DNA of 64,000 nt. It comes from NORP309 sp964352735 (GTDB lineage Bacteria > Pseudomonadota > Gammaproteobacteria > Xanthomonadales > Marinicellaceae). Position numbers and translations under genes: made by a program. Location of the stretch: NCBI GenBank assembly GCA_964352735.1, contig CAYGTC010000002.1:62001-126000 (forward strand), given 5' to 3'. Below the pieces are notes generated by a model. The model saw only the letters and a program-made list of their open reading frames with translations. It searched no databases and had not been told where the DNA came from. The first letter of the stretch is position 1. Each line of letters starts with the position of its first letter. This document shows, piece by piece, positions 8,212 to 17,736 of the stretch.

Positions 8212-9056
8212 TTGAATCACTTTACTCAGATTGGGGTCAGTCACTGGTACAAGATCAAATACTATTTGAACACCATACACAACACCAGCACTTGGTAATT
8301 TTCAAAAATCAGCAATGGGGCACTGTGATGATGTTAGATGGTGTGGTACAAACTACTGAAAAAGATGAGTTCATTTACCATGAAATGATGACACATGTTC
8401 CCATGTTTTCACATCAGGAACCCAAAAACATACTGATCATCGGAGGCGGTGATGGTGGAATTTTACGTGAAGTATTAAAGCACTCATCAGTTAAGAAAGT
8501 GACTCAAGTTGAAATCGATCAAGCCGTGATTGATATGTGTATTAAATACTTACCCAATCATTCTTCATCTGCTTATCTAGATTCAAGGGTTAACATAGTG
8601 ATTGATGATGGAGTGAATTATGTTAAAAACTCTGATCAAAAATTTGATGTCATCATTTCTGATTCCACAGACCCTATTGGCCCTGGAGAGTCATTATATA
8701 CATCCACATTTTATAAAGGCATTAAAAATTGCCTCAATGAGAAAGGTATTTTTGTGGCTCAAAATGGCGTGTGTTTTATGCAAATAGATGAAGTCATCAC
8801 GACACAACAAAGATTGAACCCCCTTTTTGCTGACGTATCGTTCTATAGTGCAGCTGTACCAACATATGTGGGTGGGATCATGACCTTTGCTTGGGCAAGT
8901 CAGGATCAAAATTTGAGATTAAGAAGTGCTGAATATTTAAATCAAAGATTTATACAAAGTAAAATCGATACGAAATATTATCATCCTGCAATACATTCAG
9001 CGAGTTTCATTCTTCCAAAATACCTGGAAGACACCTTGGAGAACAACAATGACTGA
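8199..9056 (+). CDS. speE: Spermidine synthase (polyamine aminopropyltransferase)
   Basis: Transfers the aminopropyl group from decarboxylated AdoMet to putrescine. The cofactor-binding motif GGGDGGILREV and the catalytic segment SDSTDPIGPGESLY are both intact, and the N-terminal beta domain (WGTVMMLDGVVQTTEKDEF) is typical. Length 285 aa is normal. The gene overlaps speD by 13 bases and the following decarboxylase by 8 bases, so the three are translated as one operon that by itself could make spermidine from ornithine and AdoMet. Confidence 0.95.
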   Translation: MSRVIESLYSDWGQSLVQDQILFEHHTQHQHLVIFKNQQWGTVMMLDGVVQTTEKDEFIYHEMMTHVPMFSHQEPKNILIIGGGDGGILREVLKHSSVKKVTQVEIDQAVIDMCIKYLPNHSSSAYLDSRVNIVIDDGVNYVKNSDQKFDVIISDSTDPIGPGESLYTSTFYKGIKNCLNEKGIFVAQNGVCFMQIDEVITTQQRLNPLFADVSFYSAAVPTYVGGIMTFAWASQDQNLRLRSAEYLNQRFIQSKIDTKYYHPAIHSASFILPKYLEDTLENNND

Positions 9057-10224
9057 TTCAATACATTACCTTAAAGGTCATTATAAAGAAAAACATCATT
9101 CATACCCACTGGGCCATTACTCACACACAAAATTGATCGACATGGCGAATCAATATGGAACACCAACGTTTGTCATCGACAAAGATAAAATTACTGCACA
9201 ATATGAATCGCTGAAAAATGCGTTACCCAATGTATCTTTGCACTATGCCATCAAGGCTTTATCAGAAAAAAAAGTGATCGAACATTTGTACCATTTGGGT
9301 TGCAATTTTGACGTTGCCACCAACGGAGAAATTGAAATACTCCAGGCATTAAAAATATCATCCAATCGTACCATTCATACCCACCCCATAAAAAAGGCCA
9401 TTGAAATCAAGCAAGCCATTGATTATGGTTGTCGTATTTTTGTCATTGATAATCGAGATGAAATCGATAAATTCAGTGCTTACAAAGATAAGGTAGAGTT
9501 ACTGATTCGGATAAATTACAGTAACCATGATGCTGTGGTTGACTTATCTCGAAAATTTGGTTGTGAATTAACGCATGTTCCAGACTTGGTTACATATGCA
9601 CATAAAAGAAAAATAAAAATAGCTGGTTTATCTTTTCATGTGGGATCACAAGTACCTTCACCAATTGCACATGTTAATGCCATTCATAAATGCAATGAGC
9701 TGTTTAAGCACATATCATCAGTAGATTGGAGAATACTTGATATTGGAGGTGGCTTTCCCATTGAATATGACAGCATTGGATTGCAAATCAGCGATTTCTG
9801 CGCCCCAATTAAACACGCGCTAGATGAAGTGGATACGGCAATCGAAAAACTTGCAGAACCTGGTAGATACCTTGTTGGGCCATCGGCCATCCAATTATTA
9901 TCGGTCGTAGGCATTGCCGAAAGATCGGGGAAAATTTGGTATTATTTGGATGATGGGGTCTATGGGGTATTAAGCGGACAAATTTATGATCATGCGCGAT
10001 ACCCAATCTTCCCTCTGGTTGAAAACAACTTGAAGGATACACTTTACCCAAGTGTTCTGGCAGGCCCTACTTGTGACAGCATTGATGTCATTAATGAAGA
10101 TATCATGTTACCAAAACTTAAAATTGGTGACAAATTTGTTGCCACACAGGTGGGTGCTTATACCATTGCTTCAGCCACAAGATTTAATCTTTACCGCAAA
10201 GCAAAAATCATGTGGATGAATTAA
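9049..10224 (+). CDS. Fold-type III PLP decarboxylase, probably ornithine decarboxylase
   Basis: A 391-residue alanine-racemase-fold decarboxylase. The PLP lysine is in HYAIKAL, the HVGSQ motif and the phosphate-binding IGGGFP and AEPGRYLV motifs are intact, and the C-terminal active-site segment GPTCDSID carries the cysteine typical of eukaryote-like ornithine/lysine decarboxylases. Diaminopimelate and carboxynorspermidine decarboxylases share the fold, but the GPTCDSID signature and the overlap with speE favour ornithine as substrate, giving putrescine for SpeE. A broader lysine/ornithine specificity cannot be excluded. Confidence 0.88.
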   Translation: MTDSIHYLKGHYKEKHHSYPLGHYSHTKLIDMANQYGTPTFVIDKDKITAQYESLKNALPNVSLHYAIKALSEKKVIEHLYHLGCNFDVATNGEIEILQALKISSNRTIHTHPIKKAIEIKQAIDYGCRIFVIDNRDEIDKFSAYKDKVELLIRINYSNHDAVVDLSRKFGCELTHVPDLVTYAHKRKIKIAGLSFHVGSQVPSPIAHVNAIHKCNELFKHISSVDWRILDIGGGFPIEYDSIGLQISDFCAPIKHALDEVDTAIEKLAEPGRYLVGPSAIQLLSVVGIAERSGKIWYYLDDGVYGVLSGQIYDHARYPIFPLVENNLKDTLYPSVLAGPTCDSIDVINEDIMLPKLKIGDKFVATQVGAYTIASATRFNLYRKAKIMWMN

Positions 10225-10227
10225 AAA

Positions 10228-10248
10228 GAGCTGGTAAAGCCACAGCTC
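10228..10248 (+). terminator. Weak hairpin after the polyamine operon
   Basis: GAGCTG (10228-10233) pairs with CAGCTC (10243-10248) across nine bases just past the decarboxylase stop. No T run follows, so this is at most a weak or factor-dependent terminator. Confidence 0.3.
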
Positions 10249-10341
10249 AAAATACAGATTCGATCTGAGTGAACCATCATAATAATACAGGCAAAAAGTC
10301 TGAGAGTGAACAATTTCTTGCTTATTTTGGAGGCCAAATTA

Positions 10342-10536
10342 ATGAACAAGCATGATAAAATTACTTTGCAATGTGCAGATTGTGATTGCAAATACAAAAG
10401 AACCGTGAAGTGGCTAGAAAACGCACATTATTTGCATTGCATGAAGTGTCAAGTTGATTTAGATATTGATGAAGTAATCAATGAAATCTTACTGACTGAT
10501 GAAAGAAAAGATGTTTATTTGATTTATCAGAAATAA
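10342..10536 (+). CDS. Small zinc-ribbon-like protein, function unknown
   Basis: A 64-residue protein with two cysteine pairs, CADC(DC) near the N terminus and CMKC about 24 residues later, which would bind one zinc in a ribbon. It starts at ATG 10342, with a strong GGAGG eight bases upstream; a GTG at 10306 would extend it but has no such site. It stands alone, about 120 bases after the decarboxylase. No specific function is recognised. Confidence 0.7.
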   Translation: MNKHDKITLQCADCDCKYKRTVKWLENAHYLHCMKCQVDLDIDEVINEILLTDERKDVYLIYQK

Positions 10537-10895
10537 CAATCTTTAAAAAAAACTTGTGTTAACCAATTGCTACTGGCACAACCATCAGAAAATAATCGTA
10601 TCAGCTTGAATAAAAATCAGGCTGATAGTGAGTTGTTAGCATGCATATGACTTGATGCCATGTTATTTACCCTTGTGTCAGCATAAAGAATTTCATTATG
10701 AAAGAACTTGACAGCAATTGATGAGTTCTTAATAGTTCATTTCAATTGCAAATCAATTAAATGAAATAAATCCCCCATTAAAATAGAAAACACTGGTGAT
10801 ATTTATCTTTTAACTATATCATTTTTTGATGTGAAAACAATTTTTTGCATCATATTCATTATTCCTATTCACCTTTCATTGGAGCCCTAAAAATA
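10537..10895. other. Intergenic region, nothing recognised
   Basis: About 360 AT-rich bases between the zinc-ribbon gene and the ATP-grasp-like gene, presumably holding the promoter of the latter. I see no RNA gene, convincing hairpin or conserved coding frame. The downstream frame extends back to a TTG at 10845, but without a good ribosome site. Confidence 0.45.
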
Positions 10896-12338
10896 ATGAC
10901 TGAAAATGTAACTTTTATCACCCCTAACTCTTTTGATTGTGAGAATCATTGGTATCCCAAAGCTTTAAATGCAACGATACACCCTATGGTCAATTTCTTT
11001 TTGCATTTGGATAAAAAGCGCATTGTTTCTCGTTATTATCATTTACATCCCTTAGTCAATCGCGATAAGCTCGAAGAAATCTTATCATACCAATGTGAAT
11101 ATTTTTTATGGAGCGGAGCTGATCTCATCAATTCAACATCCGAAAATGGTGAAAAAAGGATGGTGATCATAGAAAACAACTCTTGTCCATCAGGGCAAAA
11201 GTCTATGCCATTAATGGACGATAATAAAGAAGATGGTTCCTATAGATTACTGGTTGAAAGAACGTTTAAACCTATGATCGAAAACAACAAAAGAAAGCAT
11301 AAAGTCAATGGAAAATTGGCGGTTATTTACGATAAAAATTTTATGGAAGTTTCAGGCTATGCTGCAACGATTGCAGATGTTTTTGATGAAGATGTATTAT
11401 TGGTGCCATTTTACTCAGACCAAAATAATGATCACATAGAAATTGAAAATGGCGTCATTACAGTGACTCATGAGGGGCAAAAATATCCAATTAAGGCGGC
11501 ATTTCGTTATGTCACACAAAAACCATGGAACCGTTTACCTATCCATTCAAAAACTTTGATCCTTAATCCAATCATTGCTTGCTTAGCTGGTGGAAGAAAT
11601 AAAATGATAGCTGCCAAAGCTTATGATATTTACAACACTGAATTGGCCGAACACGGTATGAAAATTAACATTCCAGATACCATGTGGGATATCAGCAAAG
11701 AAGAAATTCCTTTGTGGGTGAAAAAATTGGGTGGCCAAGCAGTTATCAAAGTGCCCTACAGCAATGCAGGTCAAGGCGTATACACCATCATTAATCAAGA
11801 AGAATTAGACAATTTTATGTCGTTGAATTTAGAATATGATAAATTCATCATACAAAGTTTGATTGGCAACTATGAATGGAGTTCAATAAGCCCTAAAGGT
11901 AAATTTTATCATGTTGGTACCATTCCAAATAGCAAAGGACAAACTTTTGTAGCTGATATTCGCATGATGGTCAGCAGCACAAAAGATGGCATCAAACCCT
12001 TATGTATGTATTCGAGAAGAGCGCTCTCTCCTTTGGTGGATCAACTCAAAAGCAGCCAAGAGTCTTGGGACATATTGGGCACGAATTTATCCATTAAACT
12101 AGGTGAAAACAAGTGGGCCTCGGACACCAATCGGTTGTTAATTATGGATAGAAGGGATTACAACAAGTTAGGTTTAGGCTTGGATGAGCTGATTGAAACT
12201 TATATACAGACAGTTTTATCCACCATTGCTATTGATAAAATGTGCATAAATCTGTTTAACTCTAAAGGCAAGTTCAGATCTAAACTCTTTAAGTCATTGA
12301 ACAATGACCAATCATTCTTGAATGAAATCATGTTATGA
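10896..12338 (+). CDS. ATP-grasp-like ligase of unknown substrate
   Basis: A 480-residue soluble protein. The region about residues 270-330 (WVKKLGGQAVIKVPYSNAGQ, then GVYTI) resembles the ATP-binding lysine and glycine-rich loop of ATP-grasp enzymes, which join a carboxylate to an amine using ATP. An earlier segment IIENNSCPSGQKSMP is distinctive and probably lies in the active site. The ATG at 10896 has GGAG about 11 bases upstream. The next gene, a zinc deacylase, starts 11 bases downstream, so a ligase/hydrolase pair acting on the same amide is likely. Family placement rests on limited motif similarity; the substrate is unknown. Confidence 0.55.
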   Translation: MTENVTFITPNSFDCENHWYPKALNATIHPMVNFFLHLDKKRIVSRYYHLHPLVNRDKLEEILSYQCEYFLWSGADLINSTSENGEKRMVIIENNSCPSGQKSMPLMDDNKEDGSYRLLVERTFKPMIENNKRKHKVNGKLAVIYDKNFMEVSGYAATIADVFDEDVLLVPFYSDQNNDHIEIENGVITVTHEGQKYPIKAAFRYVTQKPWNRLPIHSKTLILNPIIACLAGGRNKMIAAKAYDIYNTELAEHGMKINIPDTMWDISKEEIPLWVKKLGGQAVIKVPYSNAGQGVYTIINQEELDNFMSLNLEYDKFIIQSLIGNYEWSSISPKGKFYHVGTIPNSKGQTFVADIRMMVSSTKDGIKPLCMYSRRALSPLVDQLKSSQESWDILGTNLSIKLGENKWASDTNRLLIMDRRDYNKLGLGLDELIETYIQTVLSTIAIDKMCINLFNSKGKFRSKLFKSLNNDQSFLNEIML

Positions 12339-12349
12339 ATGGAGCGCTA

Positions 12350-13315
12350 ATGAGTATCAATAAAATAACATCAATCAGTAATTTCAAGCTAGAAGACACG
12401 CCAAAAAACAGCATCAGGCATTACTGGCTCAGCTTAATTTCCAATGCTTTGGGTGAACCTGTACGTTTGCCAGTAATGGTAGCCAGAGGCCGTTTTGACG
12501 GACCTGTTGTCGGTTTGACCGCAGCTGTTCATGGAAATGAATTGAATGGTATTTCTGTGATTCAAAGATTGTTTGCTGACCTCGAAGTAGACAACATGAA
12601 AGGCTCAGTAGTAGCTGTTCCGGTAGTCAACATCAATGCTTTTAAATCTGGAGAAAGGGTCTTTAATGATGGCCAAGACCTGAATAGAATCATGCCTGGT
12701 AAAGCCAATGGCAACATAAGTGAAATTTATGCCTATCGTTTTATCAACCTGATCGTAAAAAAGTTAGATTATTTACTGGACTTGCACACAGCCAGTTTTG
12801 GTCGGGTCAATTCTTTTTATATACGCAGTGACATGAGTAATACCATCACTAGCACATTAGCCTTATTACAGGATGCAGATATTATTCTGCACTCGCCTCC
12901 TTCTGATGGCACCTTACGAGGTGCTGCTGAAGCCTTAAATATTCCTGCGATCACCATTGAAGTGGGTAACCCTAATCAATTTCAAAAAAAATTAATAAGA
13001 AGTGGACTTGAAGGTGTACACAATGTTTTATCACACCTTGAAGTAATTCCTGATCAAATTGAAAGCATGAGTAAAGACACAGTTATGTGTTCACATTCGT
13101 ATTGGATCTACACCGAACAAGGTGGATTGTTAACCGTGCATGTTGAGCTCAAAGAAAAAATCAAAAAAGGCGATCATATAGCTACACTAAAAAACATTTT
13201 CGGTAAAATTATTCAGAAACATTATGCTCCAGAGGATGGCATTATTATCGGAAAAAGCACCAATCCCGTTAATCAATCTGGTGGTAGAATTATTCATCTG
13301 GGAATCATAAAATAA
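12350..13315 (+). CDS. Succinylglutamate desuccinylase/aspartoacylase-type zinc hydrolase
   Basis: An M14-like zinc carboxypeptidase of the AstE/AspA family, 321 aa. Zinc ligands are visible as HGNE (His and Glu, with HxxE spacing) and DLHTA (third His), and the catalytic Glu lies in ITIEVGNP. The C-terminal beta domain (GGLLTVHVELKEKIKKGDHI) is usual for this branch. The ATG at 12350 has GGAG five to six bases upstream; an ATG at 12335 overlaps the previous stop. Members often act on N-acyl amino acids, and the family is frequently paired with ATP-grasp ligases, as here. The specific substrate cannot be read from the sequence. Confidence 0.82.
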   Translation: MSINKITSISNFKLEDTPKNSIRHYWLSLISNALGEPVRLPVMVARGRFDGPVVGLTAAVHGNELNGISVIQRLFADLEVDNMKGSVVAVPVVNINAFKSGERVFNDGQDLNRIMPGKANGNISEIYAYRFINLIVKKLDYLLDLHTASFGRVNSFYIRSDMSNTITSTLALLQDADIILHSPPSDGTLRGAAEALNIPAITIEVGNPNQFQKKLIRSGLEGVHNVLSHLEVIPDQIESMSKDTVMCSHSYWIYTEQGGLLTVHVELKEKIKKGDHIATLKNIFGKIIQKHYAPEDGIIIGKSTNPVNQSGGRIIHLGIIK

Positions 13316-13329
13316 TACTTTACAATTAC

Positions 13330-13363
13330 TCACACCAACCCTGTTGTATGAAGGTTGGTGTGA
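13330..13363. terminator. Strong hairpin between convergent genes
   Basis: An 11-base perfect stem, TCACACCAACC (13330-13340) with GGTTGGTGTGA (13353-13363), and a 12-base loop. It lies between the convergent zinc-hydrolase and TonB-receptor genes, where a bidirectional terminator is expected. There is no long T run on either side, so termination strength is uncertain. Confidence 0.6.
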
Positions 13364-13382
13364 AATGACTATTCGCATGGCT

Positions 13383-15620
13383 TTAGAAGTCAATTTTAAG
13401 GGTGATCGTTGCATTTCTTCCTGGTTGTGTCAAACGAGCTATATTGGATCCTGAAGCTGGTTGCAATAAAACATCGTTCCAATTCCAATACTGCTTATCG
13501 CCCAGATTGAACAAACCGACATTCATGCGAACGTTTTCGGTGAAGTTGTAATACCCCACCAAATCAAAAACTGTGAAACCAGGTGTTTGAAATGGTGCAA
13601 CTGCTGGATCAGCAGGATCTTCAGGCTGAATTGCTGCATCATCGATGTCAGTTTTCCTATCAGTAGCAGTGGCAATAAACTCGCCTCCCCAACGGCCATT
13701 TGGCGCATCATACCCCAAGCCAACAACCAGCGATTCAGGCTGAACAGTATTGACAGGCAAATTAGTGGTTATGTCTTCGCCATCAGATAGTGCATAGGCA
13801 TACTGTAACTTTAGACCATCCAAAAGACTACTCATGTTCCAATTGCCTTTAAACTCAAAGCCGTCAATTTCAACTTCATCCAAATTGCGCGCTTGAAACT
13901 CCAATAAGCCTGTTGCAGGATTAAAACCTCTAAAAGCCAATGATTCAATAAAGTCATCGTATTTGCTTTTATAGTATGAAAACTCAAATTGATGGGTGTT
14001 GCCTTTAAATCTTAATCCAATTTCATTAGTTCTGGCCGATTCTGGTTTCAAATCTGGGTTTGGTAAGGTGGTATAACCGCCAGCAAAATTGGTAAATCCA
14101 GTATTGACAGCATCGATTGGAGGCGCTTTAAAACCCTCTGCAAATTGACCAAACACCGACCAATGATCATTAAATCGATAAACCACACCAAACTTACTGG
14201 ATAGTTGCGATTCCGAATAGCTGGCCGGAGTTGGAGAACCTGTGTTGCCTGAAAGGTAGATTTCATCAGCATTGGGTGTTAATTCAAAGTGATCGTATCT
14301 GACACTGGGAATGAGCGTTAGATCACCGGATAAGAAGGACAGTTCATTTTGCACAAAAACACCGTAACTTTCATACTCGGAATTGGGAAAATCTCGTGTT
14401 GGGAAATTACTGAATTCAGGTAATTGTTGACCTGATACCACATCAATTGTTTGCCCTAATCGTAAGGTCTTTACATCGGTTGTATCCAAATCTAAACCAT
14501 AGACCCATTGCTGACCGATTTTTGTGTCTATATCTTTGATGAAATTTAACCTAAAACCACGGTTTTGTTGTTCAAAGAACGAATCTCTGGTTCTGAATTG
14601 TGCCATTTGAGATGGTGGTAGGCGATCTTCAAATGTGCGTTGTTCTGTTTCTGAATCTTGTGCATAGAGATTAAAATTAACTTCATCAAACATTTTAGTC
14701 TTCACATAACCCTGGTATTCGAATGCCATTCTTTTTCTGGTTCGTTGATCTTCAGCCCTTACCCCTTGTTTGACCGTGCCAAATACCTCTGTGCCCACCT
14801 GCGACAAAACATCAGTGTCGGTATTTGAATCAAAATATTCTGCAGTCAGTTTAAAATTGTGTTGTTCATTGGGTGTAAAGCTGATTTTACCTAAAAAGTT
14901 GATGTCACTATTATCAATCGGATTTGCAGATCGACTAGTCGGCCCATCAGTGTCATCATCAAAATACGTCTCAAACTCTTCGCCATCTCTGTGCGTCACC
15001 AGTACTAAACCTTGCCACTTATCATTGCCAGTAGCGTATGTAAAGGTATTGTGCAAAGAATTGTCCACAGAATCGTAAGCAGATCTGATTGAGGCAAAAT
15101 AATTTTCGTCTCTATTGCTTAAATAATCAAGAGGGTCTTTGGTGACAAATGTGACCAAACCGCCAATGGCGTTTGACCCATACAAACTTGATGCAGGCCC
15201 TCTAACAATCTCTACAGCTTTCAAGGAATCAACATCAACAAAATTTCTTCTTGCCGACAAATTAGGGCCAAAAGAAAACTCATCCGCTACAGGTACTCCA
15301 TCTACCAATGTTAACACCCTGTCTCCGCCTATACCACGAATGTTAAAGCCACTTAATCCAAAACGCCCCAAGCCAGATACCACTACTCCTGGTTCATATC
15401 TGACCAAATCTTTTATGTTCTTATGTGAATAAGCCTCAATTTCTTCACGTGTAATCACACTGGCTTTATTTGATAGATCTTCTATCGCTCTTTCTGATCG
15501 ATTGACTGTAACGGTAACTTTTTCAAGTGCTAAACGATCGATGTCTTCTTCTGCCCAACTTAGAGGATTAAAGAGTAATGTTCCACTGAATAAGGCAATA
15601 AATAGTTTTTTTCTGTTCAT
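13383..15620 (-). CDS. TonB-dependent outer-membrane receptor, probably for heme
   Basis: A 745-residue outer-membrane receptor with a signal peptide (cleaved after SWA, near residue 23). The TonB box region EKVTVTVNRSER is followed by a plug domain (SVITREEIEAY, NIRGIGGDRVLTLVDGVP, VEIVRGPASSLYGSNAIGG) and a 22-strand barrel ending in ITLKIDF, with the terminal Phe typical of outer-membrane barrels. The plug and the FRAP-like and NPNL-like region (NPDLKPESARTNEIGLRFKG) fit the HmuR/HemR/HutA group. A Fur-type palindrome is just upstream and the divergent operon encodes heme import, so heme is the likely ligand. The exact ligand is inferred. Confidence 0.88.
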   Translation of the reverse strand: MNRKKLFIALFSGTLLFNPLSWAEEDIDRLALEKVTVTVNRSERAIEDLSNKASVITREEIEAYSHKNIKDLVRYEPGVVVSGLGRFGLSGFNIRGIGGDRVLTLVDGVPVADEFSFGPNLSARRNFVDVDSLKAVEIVRGPASSLYGSNAIGGLVTFVTKDPLDYLSNRDENYFASIRSAYDSVDNSLHNTFTYATGNDKWQGLVLVTHRDGEEFETYFDDDTDGPTSRSANPIDNSDINFLGKISFTPNEQHNFKLTAEYFDSNTDTDVLSQVGTEVFGTVKQGVRAEDQRTRKRMAFEYQGYVKTKMFDEVNFNLYAQDSETEQRTFEDRLPPSQMAQFRTRDSFFEQQNRGFRLNFIKDIDTKIGQQWVYGLDLDTTDVKTLRLGQTIDVVSGQQLPEFSNFPTRDFPNSEYESYGVFVQNELSFLSGDLTLIPSVRYDHFELTPNADEIYLSGNTGSPTPASYSESQLSSKFGVVYRFNDHWSVFGQFAEGFKAPPIDAVNTGFTNFAGGYTTLPNPDLKPESARTNEIGLRFKGNTHQFEFSYYKSKYDDFIESLAFRGFNPATGLLEFQARNLDEVEIDGFEFKGNWNMSSLLDGLKLQYAYALSDGEDITTNLPVNTVQPESLVVGLGYDAPNGRWGGEFIATATDRKTDIDDAAIQPEDPADPAVAPFQTPGFTVFDLVGYYNFTENVRMNVGLFNLGDKQYWNWNDVLLQPASGSNIARLTQPGRNATITLKIDF

Positions 15621-15677
15621 TTTTCATCTTTGATTTGACATGAAGCGTCACTATAATTGATAATTAATTTCTTTGCA

Positions 15678-15696
15678 AATGATAATCGTTATCATT
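15678..15696. promoter_or_regulatory. Fur box between the receptor and the heme uptake operon
   Basis: AATGATAA-TCG-TTATCATT is an 8-3-8 perfect palindrome that closely matches the GATAATGATAATCATTATC Fur consensus. It lies midway between the divergent receptor (start 15620) and the DUF6607 gene (start 15731), so one site could repress both when iron is plentiful. Confidence 0.85.
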
Positions 15697-15730
15697 AGCA
15701 TTATTATTCTATATTTGAGGAGCGTAACAT

Positions 15731-16867
15731 ATGATCTTTAACAAGATGATCATTAATATAACATTGTTAATAGCCTGTACAAGCATGGCTTATGAAGGTA
15801 AAAAAACAGAAAACTGTGAAATTCATAATGAAGTCTATGTATTCAGTTGGCCTTTGTCTAATGAATGTGACGATAAACCACGTGGCGGCACATCAAAAGG
15901 CGCAACAATCAATTATGATATAAAACCACATGCTCTCTGGCAGGATATTCAACAAAAAGGGATCAATAAGTTTGAAAAGGACCGATTGGCCATACTGGCA
16001 ATGCAAGGCGCTTATCATGTTGACTTCAATTTTCTTGAAACGGTTGGTTTTTCTGAAGACTATAAAAGAGACAGGCCCTATCATTCATGGGGAACAGAAT
16101 ACGTATATATTGTTGAAGAATCGCAAAAATTCATCAGTTTACAACACATCATGGTCATATACATGAAGAAAGAAGACGGCAGTACTTCAGATCCAATTGT
16201 GATGAAACACTGGCGCCAAGACTGGACATTTGAAGACAGCAGCATGCTGACCTACCAAGGGCACAATACATGGAATAAACAAAAAGTCAAACCCAAAGAT
16301 CATAAAGGCAAATGGTCACAAGCGGTTTTTCAAGTGGATGATTCACCGCGATATGAGTCCATGGGTTTTTGGCAACATAACGATTCATTTTCAACCTGGA
16401 TAAGTGAAAAAACCAATCGTCCACTGCCCAGAAGAGAATACAGCATCAGAAATGACTATCACGTTTTAGAAGGTTATAACCGCCACACCATCAACCGCTT
16501 TGGTTGGGTTCAAGAGGAAGAAAACTGGAAAAAAGTGTTGGATAAAACATCCAATAAAAACACCTATGTGGCAAAAGAAGAAGGCATCGGTAGGTACCGC
16601 AGAATTATAGGGACAGATTTCACCCCTGGAGATGAATACTGGAAAGCGACAGGACAATATTGGGCAGATGTCAGGCAAGCTTGGAACAACATCATTGATG
16701 AGAACGATGAATTGAAATTACATAAAAAAGTCGATGATCAATCCTTGTTTATGCCGATGTTCAGTTATGCCAGCGCAGTCCAAGAAAAAGGCAGCTATGA
16801 CCGTGATAAAGGTATGGAGTTCATCAAAAACACATTAAAAAAATATATTAATCAAGGTCAAAATTAA
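15731..16867 (+). CDS. DUF6607 family secreted protein in the heme uptake operon
   Basis: A 378-residue protein with a signal peptide (cleaved near SMA). The mature protein is rich in Trp and Tyr, with segments such as YHSWGTEYVYIVE, MKHWRQDW and YRRIIGTDFTPGDEYWKA, which I associate with DUF6607; no enzymatic motif is evident. GAGGAG stands 7-8 bases before the ATG. Its stop overlaps the next ATG (TAATG), so it is translationally coupled to the heme-binding protein and sits under the Fur box. A role in heme or iron handling in the periplasm is inferred from this context alone. Confidence 0.78.
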   Translation: MIFNKMIINITLLIACTSMAYEGKKTENCEIHNEVYVFSWPLSNECDDKPRGGTSKGATINYDIKPHALWQDIQQKGINKFEKDRLAILAMQGAYHVDFNFLETVGFSEDYKRDRPYHSWGTEYVYIVEESQKFISLQHIMVIYMKKEDGSTSDPIVMKHWRQDWTFEDSSMLTYQGHNTWNKQKVKPKDHKGKWSQAVFQVDDSPRYESMGFWQHNDSFSTWISEKTNRPLPRREYSIRNDYHVLEGYNRHTINRFGWVQEEENWKKVLDKTSNKNTYVAKEEGIGRYRRIIGTDFTPGDEYWKATGQYWADVRQAWNNIIDENDELKLHKKVDDQSLFMPMFSYASAVQEKGSYDRDKGMEFIKNTLKKYINQGQN

Positions 16868-17712
16868 TGTTCAAGTACAGACATAAGGCGCTGTTGATGT
16901 GCCAAATAATCATTCTATCTTGCTCTATCAATGCACAACAAAAGATTGTTTCAGCTGGTGGCAGTGTTACTGAAATACTCTATGCATTGGGATTGGGTGA
17001 ACAGATCATCGCAGTTGACTCCAGCAGCTATTATCCATTTGAAGCTCAGAAAAAACCTCAAATAGGCTATTTTAGAACCCTATCTGCAGAAGGGGTTTTG
17101 GCGTTAAAGCCTACTTTAATTGCTGCGGCCAATGGTGCCGGACCTGATGAAGTTTTAGCGCAGATTGCTCAAACAGGCATTGATATCAAAGTATTCCGTC
17201 AGGAAATTTACACCATAAAAACATGGCAAAAGTACATGATGGAAATTGGTAAATATTTTGATTTGAGTGTAAAAGCCAACAGCATAGTAGATCGAGTGAT
17301 GAGCAATCTTGAGAACATACAGAATAAAACTGATCCAAATCAAGAAAAACTTGATGGTATTTTTATTATGAACATTGGTGACAGAGGCCCGCTGGCCGCT
17401 GGTAAAAACACAGTGCCAGATATGTTATTGTCTCTGGCCAATTTCAACAATTTGGCTGCAGGAATTGAATCTTTTAAACCTTTCAGCACCGAAAAACTCA
17501 TCGCAATGAAGCCAGATATGATTGTTATGCCATCACATGTGGTCGAGAGAATGGGTGGTAAAACACAAGTCTGTGAAAATCAAATCATCCAGATGGCCAC
17601 ACAACACAATGGTTGCAATATTTTGGTGATGGACGCATTGTTGGCATTGGGATTTGGCACAAGAATTGATGAAGCCGTCAACCTATTGAGTACCCATGAA
17701 ATCTCTCAATAA
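16867..17712 (+). CDS. hmuT: Periplasmic heme-binding protein of an ABC importer
   Basis: Periplasmic substrate-binding protein that delivers heme to HmuUV. Signal peptide with a core LLMCQIIILSCSINA, then the typical start of cluster-A binding proteins, QKIVSAGGSVTEILYALGLG. Also visible are AVDSSSYYPFEAQKKPQIGY, with the Tyr residues used for heme iron in HmuT-type proteins, and the family segment MLLSLANFNNLA. Length 281 aa is normal. It lies between the DUF6607 gene and the FecCD-type permease, confirming an import role. Confidence 0.9.
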   Translation: MFKYRHKALLMCQIIILSCSINAQQKIVSAGGSVTEILYALGLGEQIIAVDSSSYYPFEAQKKPQIGYFRTLSAEGVLALKPTLIAAANGAGPDEVLAQIAQTGIDIKVFRQEIYTIKTWQKYMMEIGKYFDLSVKANSIVDRVMSNLENIQNKTDPNQEKLDGIFIMNIGDRGPLAAGKNTVPDMLLSLANFNNLAAGIESFKPFSTEKLIAMKPDMIVMPSHVVERMGGKTQVCENQIIQMATQHNGCNILVMDALLALGFGTRIDEAVNLLSTHEISQ

Positions 17713-17736
17713 ATATTCAACAAAGGTTAATGTAGC

